A DNA stretch of 6,140 nucleotides from Pseudomonadales bacterium (GTDB lineage: Bacteria; Pseudomonadota; Gammaproteobacteria; Steroidobacterales; Steroidobacteraceae). The DNA is taken from contig JAGRJB010000205.1 in the NCBI GenBank assembly GCA_020442965.1, positions 1-6,140 of the forward strand, read 5' to 3'. Below are positions 4,500 to 6,140 of the stretch, one piece after another. Within the stretch, counting starts at the first letter, position 1. The number at the start of each line of letters is the position of its first letter. Both the position numbers and the translations under genes were made by a program. The notes under the pieces are model-generated. The model did no database searches. It saw nothing but the letters and a program-made list of their open reading frames with translations, and was not told the origin of the DNA.

Positions 4500-5720
4500 T
4501 CAGTCGACCGCCATCACAGTCCCACGATCGCCTGGGCTGCGATTGACCGAAACCACGGTGGCTTTGGGGAAAAAGTTGAATTCCGAGGCACTGGCCCAGG
4601 TGTAGGCGCCCATTGCGCGGCCCACGACCAGATCGCCCGCCTTCAGCTCCGGCAGCAGCAGATTCTCCGCGATGACATCGATGCTGTCGCAGGTGGGCCC
4701 GGCCAACACGGACGGCAGCTTCTCTTTGCCCTGGCGCAACGCTTCCACGGGGTAACGTGCGTGATCGAACAACTGCCCGCTGTAAGACCCGTACAGTCCA
4801 TCATCGAGGTAGTACCACCAGTGCCCTTCGCGCCGCGCGCGGCCCATGACCGAGGCCACCCCGATCGCGGCGGGGCCGGCAATATACCGACCGGGCTCGG
4901 CGATCACGCGTATTCTCGCCGGCAACTTCGCGAGCGCAGCGCGAATCGGCGCACAGAAGCGCGCGATGTCGGCGACTCGTCTGCCGTAACTGATCGGGAA
5001 GCCACCGCCAATATCGAGCGTATCGAATCGACCTAACTTCTCGCGCCGTGCAGCCGCAATGATCGACTTGCAGGCGTCGATCGCTTCGACGTGCTTGGCG
5101 GCATCTGCGGCCTGCGAACCCACATGGAATGACACACCGCGCACCTCGATCCCGAGCTGTCGCGCGAGCCGCGCCAATTCGATTGCGTCCTCGGGATCAC
5201 AACCGAACTTGCGTGATAGATCGCACACCGCACCGGGACTGCGAAAAGACACGCGCAGCAGTATCTCGAGCTCATCGCGATACGGCACGAACTTGCGTAC
5301 CTCGTCCGGGTTGTCAGCGACGAACACTCGCACGCCGGCCGCCAGCGCATTGCGGATGTCGATGTCGCGCTTGATCGGATGAGTGTGGATACAGCGCGCG
5401 GGATCCATCCCCGACCGCTCGATCAACTGCACCTCGCCGGTGGTCGCCAGATCGAGCCAGCCGCCCAGCTCGGCGATCGTTTCGACCACCGCCGGATGCG
5501 GCAGTGGCTTGAGCGCATAGTGCAGATCGACACCCGGCAAGGCCTTGTGCAACTTGCGGTACTGCTCGCGCACCCGCTGGCAATCGACGATCAGGAGAGG
5601 CGAGCCAAATTCCTTGACGAGTCGCCGTATTTCATCGCCGCGGAACGGATCTATCCAACCGCGCTTGCTCTGAGGCTTGGCGCGCAACGCACCTTGGGCA
5701 GACTTCGAACGCTTCGCCAT
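4500..5720 (-). CDS. Type III PLP-dependent decarboxylase (ornithine/lysine decarboxylase family)
   Basis: This 406-residue cytosolic alanine-racemase-fold decarboxylase is expected to convert ornithine to putrescine (and perhaps lysine to cadaverine) in polyamine synthesis. YALKPLPHP (68-76) carries the PLP Schiff-base Lys71. HVGSQ (199-203), GGGFP (238-242) and EPGRY (275-279) form the cofactor site. DDGLYGSYSG (306-315) and GPTCDSIDVI (341-350) give the substrate-binding Asp and the catalytic Cys344 of ornithine decarboxylases. YTWASASEFNFFP (373-385) closes the dimer-interface active site. The GPTCDS motif and a length near 400 favour ornithine or lysine over diaminopimelate or arginine. 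I chose ATG at 5720 because GGGAG precedes it by 9 nt and the protein then starts with a normal charged N-terminus. A 31-residue upstream extension would run across the -10 box of the promoter at 5786-5813. Exact substrate preference is not readable from sequence. Confidence 0.9.
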   Translation of the reverse strand: MAKRSKSAQGALRAKPQSKRGWIDPFRGDEIRRLVKEFGSPLLIVDCQRVREQYRKLHKALPGVDLHYALKPLPHPAVVETIAELGGWLDLATTGEVQLIERSGMDPARCIHTHPIKRDIDIRNALAAGVRVFVADNPDEVRKFVPYRDELEILLRVSFRSPGAVCDLSRKFGCDPEDAIELARLARQLGIEVRGVSFHVGSQAADAAKHVEAIDACKSIIAAARREKLGRFDTLDIGGGFPISYGRRVADIARFCAPIRAALAKLPARIRVIAEPGRYIAGPAAIGVASVMGRARREGHWWYYLDDGLYGSYSGQLFDHARYPVEALRQGKEKLPSVLAGPTCDSIDVIAENLLLPELKAGDLVVGRAMGAYTWASASEFNFFPKATVVSVNRSPGDRGTVMAVD

Positions 5721-5785
5721 CGCTAACGACTCCCGCAAATGCAAAGGCCAGGTCCGCATGTGGCAGGACCCGGCCCTGAGACCGC

Positions 5786-5813
5786 ATTGTAGAAAAACCG
5801 CGGCCAGACGCAA
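5786..5813 (-). promoter_or_regulatory. Sigma70-like promoter for the decarboxylase gene
   Basis: On the minus strand TTGCGT (5813-5808) is followed after 16 bp by TACAAT (5791-5786), a 5/6 match to the -10 consensus. Transcription would begin near 5779, leaving a leader of about 58 nt before the ATG at 5720. The -35 box is a weak match. It lies in the divergent intergenic region, and no operator was recognised. Confidence 0.5.
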
Positions 5814-5890
5814 GTTTGGGCTGATCCCAGCGGTGCGGGTGCCGATTCCGTCACGGCTCCCGACCGCCGATTTGCTAGAGTTTGGTCACG

Positions 5891-6140
5891 ATGCAATACC
5901 CAGCTGAAGCCGCCAGTGTCCCGTCGCCCGCTGATGAACTGCAGACACTGCTCGCATCGCGCACCGCGCTCATCGTGGTCGAAAGCCGCGACGAAACGCG
6001 TGTCCTCGACCTCGTCCGTACCGCCAGTCTGCGTGCCGGACGTGGGCGTGGCTGGGGTGTCTTTCAGTGGAGTGTCACCGAAGGCTTGCTGCGCATCGAC
6101 CAGGACATGGGCGGTGCGCAAAAGACGCTGGCCGACCCAC
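5891..6140 (+). CDS. Ycf46-like AAA-family ATPase, N-terminal fragment (runs off right edge)
   Basis: This is the first 83 codons of a plus-strand gene cut by the right edge. The residues ADELQTLLASRTALIVVESR (14-33), then DETRVLDLVRTASLRAG (34-50) and WGVFQWSVTEGLLRID (55-70), match the N-terminal domain of Ycf46-like AAA ATPases. In that family, L..SR.P.I.V.S.EE.RVL and VF.WSVT.GL precede the ATPase core. The Walker A and B motifs would lie beyond the window, so ATPase activity is inferred from the N-terminal resemblance only. The start is ATG at 5891; no strong ribosome site precedes it. TGCTAGAGT at 5873-5881 could act as an extended -10, which would make the transcript almost leaderless, but it lacks a -35. 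It is divergent from the decarboxylase gene and probably unrelated to it in function. Confidence 0.7.
   Translation, partial: MQYPAEAASVPSPADELQTLLASRTALIVVESRDETRVLDLVRTASLRAGRGRGWGVFQWSVTEGLLRIDQDMGGAQKTLADP

Noticed and set aside
5721..5813. 31-codon N-terminal extension of the decarboxylase
   Set aside because: It would span the promoter -10 box and has a non-family-like, Cys/Trp-containing leader. The ATG at 5720 has GGGAG upstream.
5723..6121. 132-codon minus-strand open frame opposite the right-edge gene
   Set aside because: The plus-strand reading gives a recognisable Ycf46-like N-terminus; the minus frame shows no domain and runs through the divergent promoter region.
1..6140. CRISPR arrays, tRNA/rRNA genes, transposase or integrase genes
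   Set aside because: None seen: no regularly spaced direct repeats, no tRNA-like cloverleaf noticed, and no recombinase motifs in any supported frame.

Overview
The window is about 6.1 kb of moderately GC-rich proteobacterial DNA, most likely gammaproteobacterial. That assignment is inferred from the type III PLP-dependent decarboxylase next to a MepK/YcbK-type protein, from base composition and from gene style; nothing in the window fixes the taxon. Seven complete genes and two partial genes are supported. All lie on the minus strand except the partial gene at the right edge.

Right part (about 3875-6140), ordinary chromosome: a divergent pair sits around a 170-bp intergenic region. To the right is the start of a Ycf46-like AAA ATPase (plus strand, cut by the window edge). 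To the left is an ornithine/lysine decarboxylase-type gene behind a good sigma70-like promoter, followed 52 bp later by a Tat-exported M15/DUF882 (MepK-like) murein hydrolase, probably in the same transcript.

Middle and left part (about 257-3691), the interesting region: five compact, unrelated minus-strand genes stand head to tail. They encode a small dimeric alpha/beta-barrel (ABM-like) protein, a P-loop kinase-like protein, a class I SAM methyltransferase, a TrhA/hemolysin III (PAQR) membrane protein and a VIT/CCC1 metal transporter. Each gene except the VIT gene is preceded or followed by integron-type R boxes, and the VIT gene is preceded by one: GTTAGCC, GTTAGCC, GTTAGGG, GTTAGGC and GTTACGT lie 3-28 nt before the five start codons. 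Three junctions (971-1036, 2549-2701, 3243-3331) have paired R boxes at both ends with inverted-repeat arms. The best one, 3243-3331, also has the extra unpaired A that is characteristic of the 5' arm of attC sites. No integrase gene is present in the window. I read this as an integron gene-cassette array, either a CALIN (attC cluster lacking an integrase) or the middle of a larger chromosomal integron whose integrase lies elsewhere. The methyltransferase/TrhA junction keeps only a half site and looks like a fused cassette pair.

Far left: the first 54 codons of a cytochrome P450 (minus strand) run off the left edge. No attC-like site separates it from the VIT gene, so the left end of the array is not defined.

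No RNA genes, CRISPR arrays or insertion sequences were seen.
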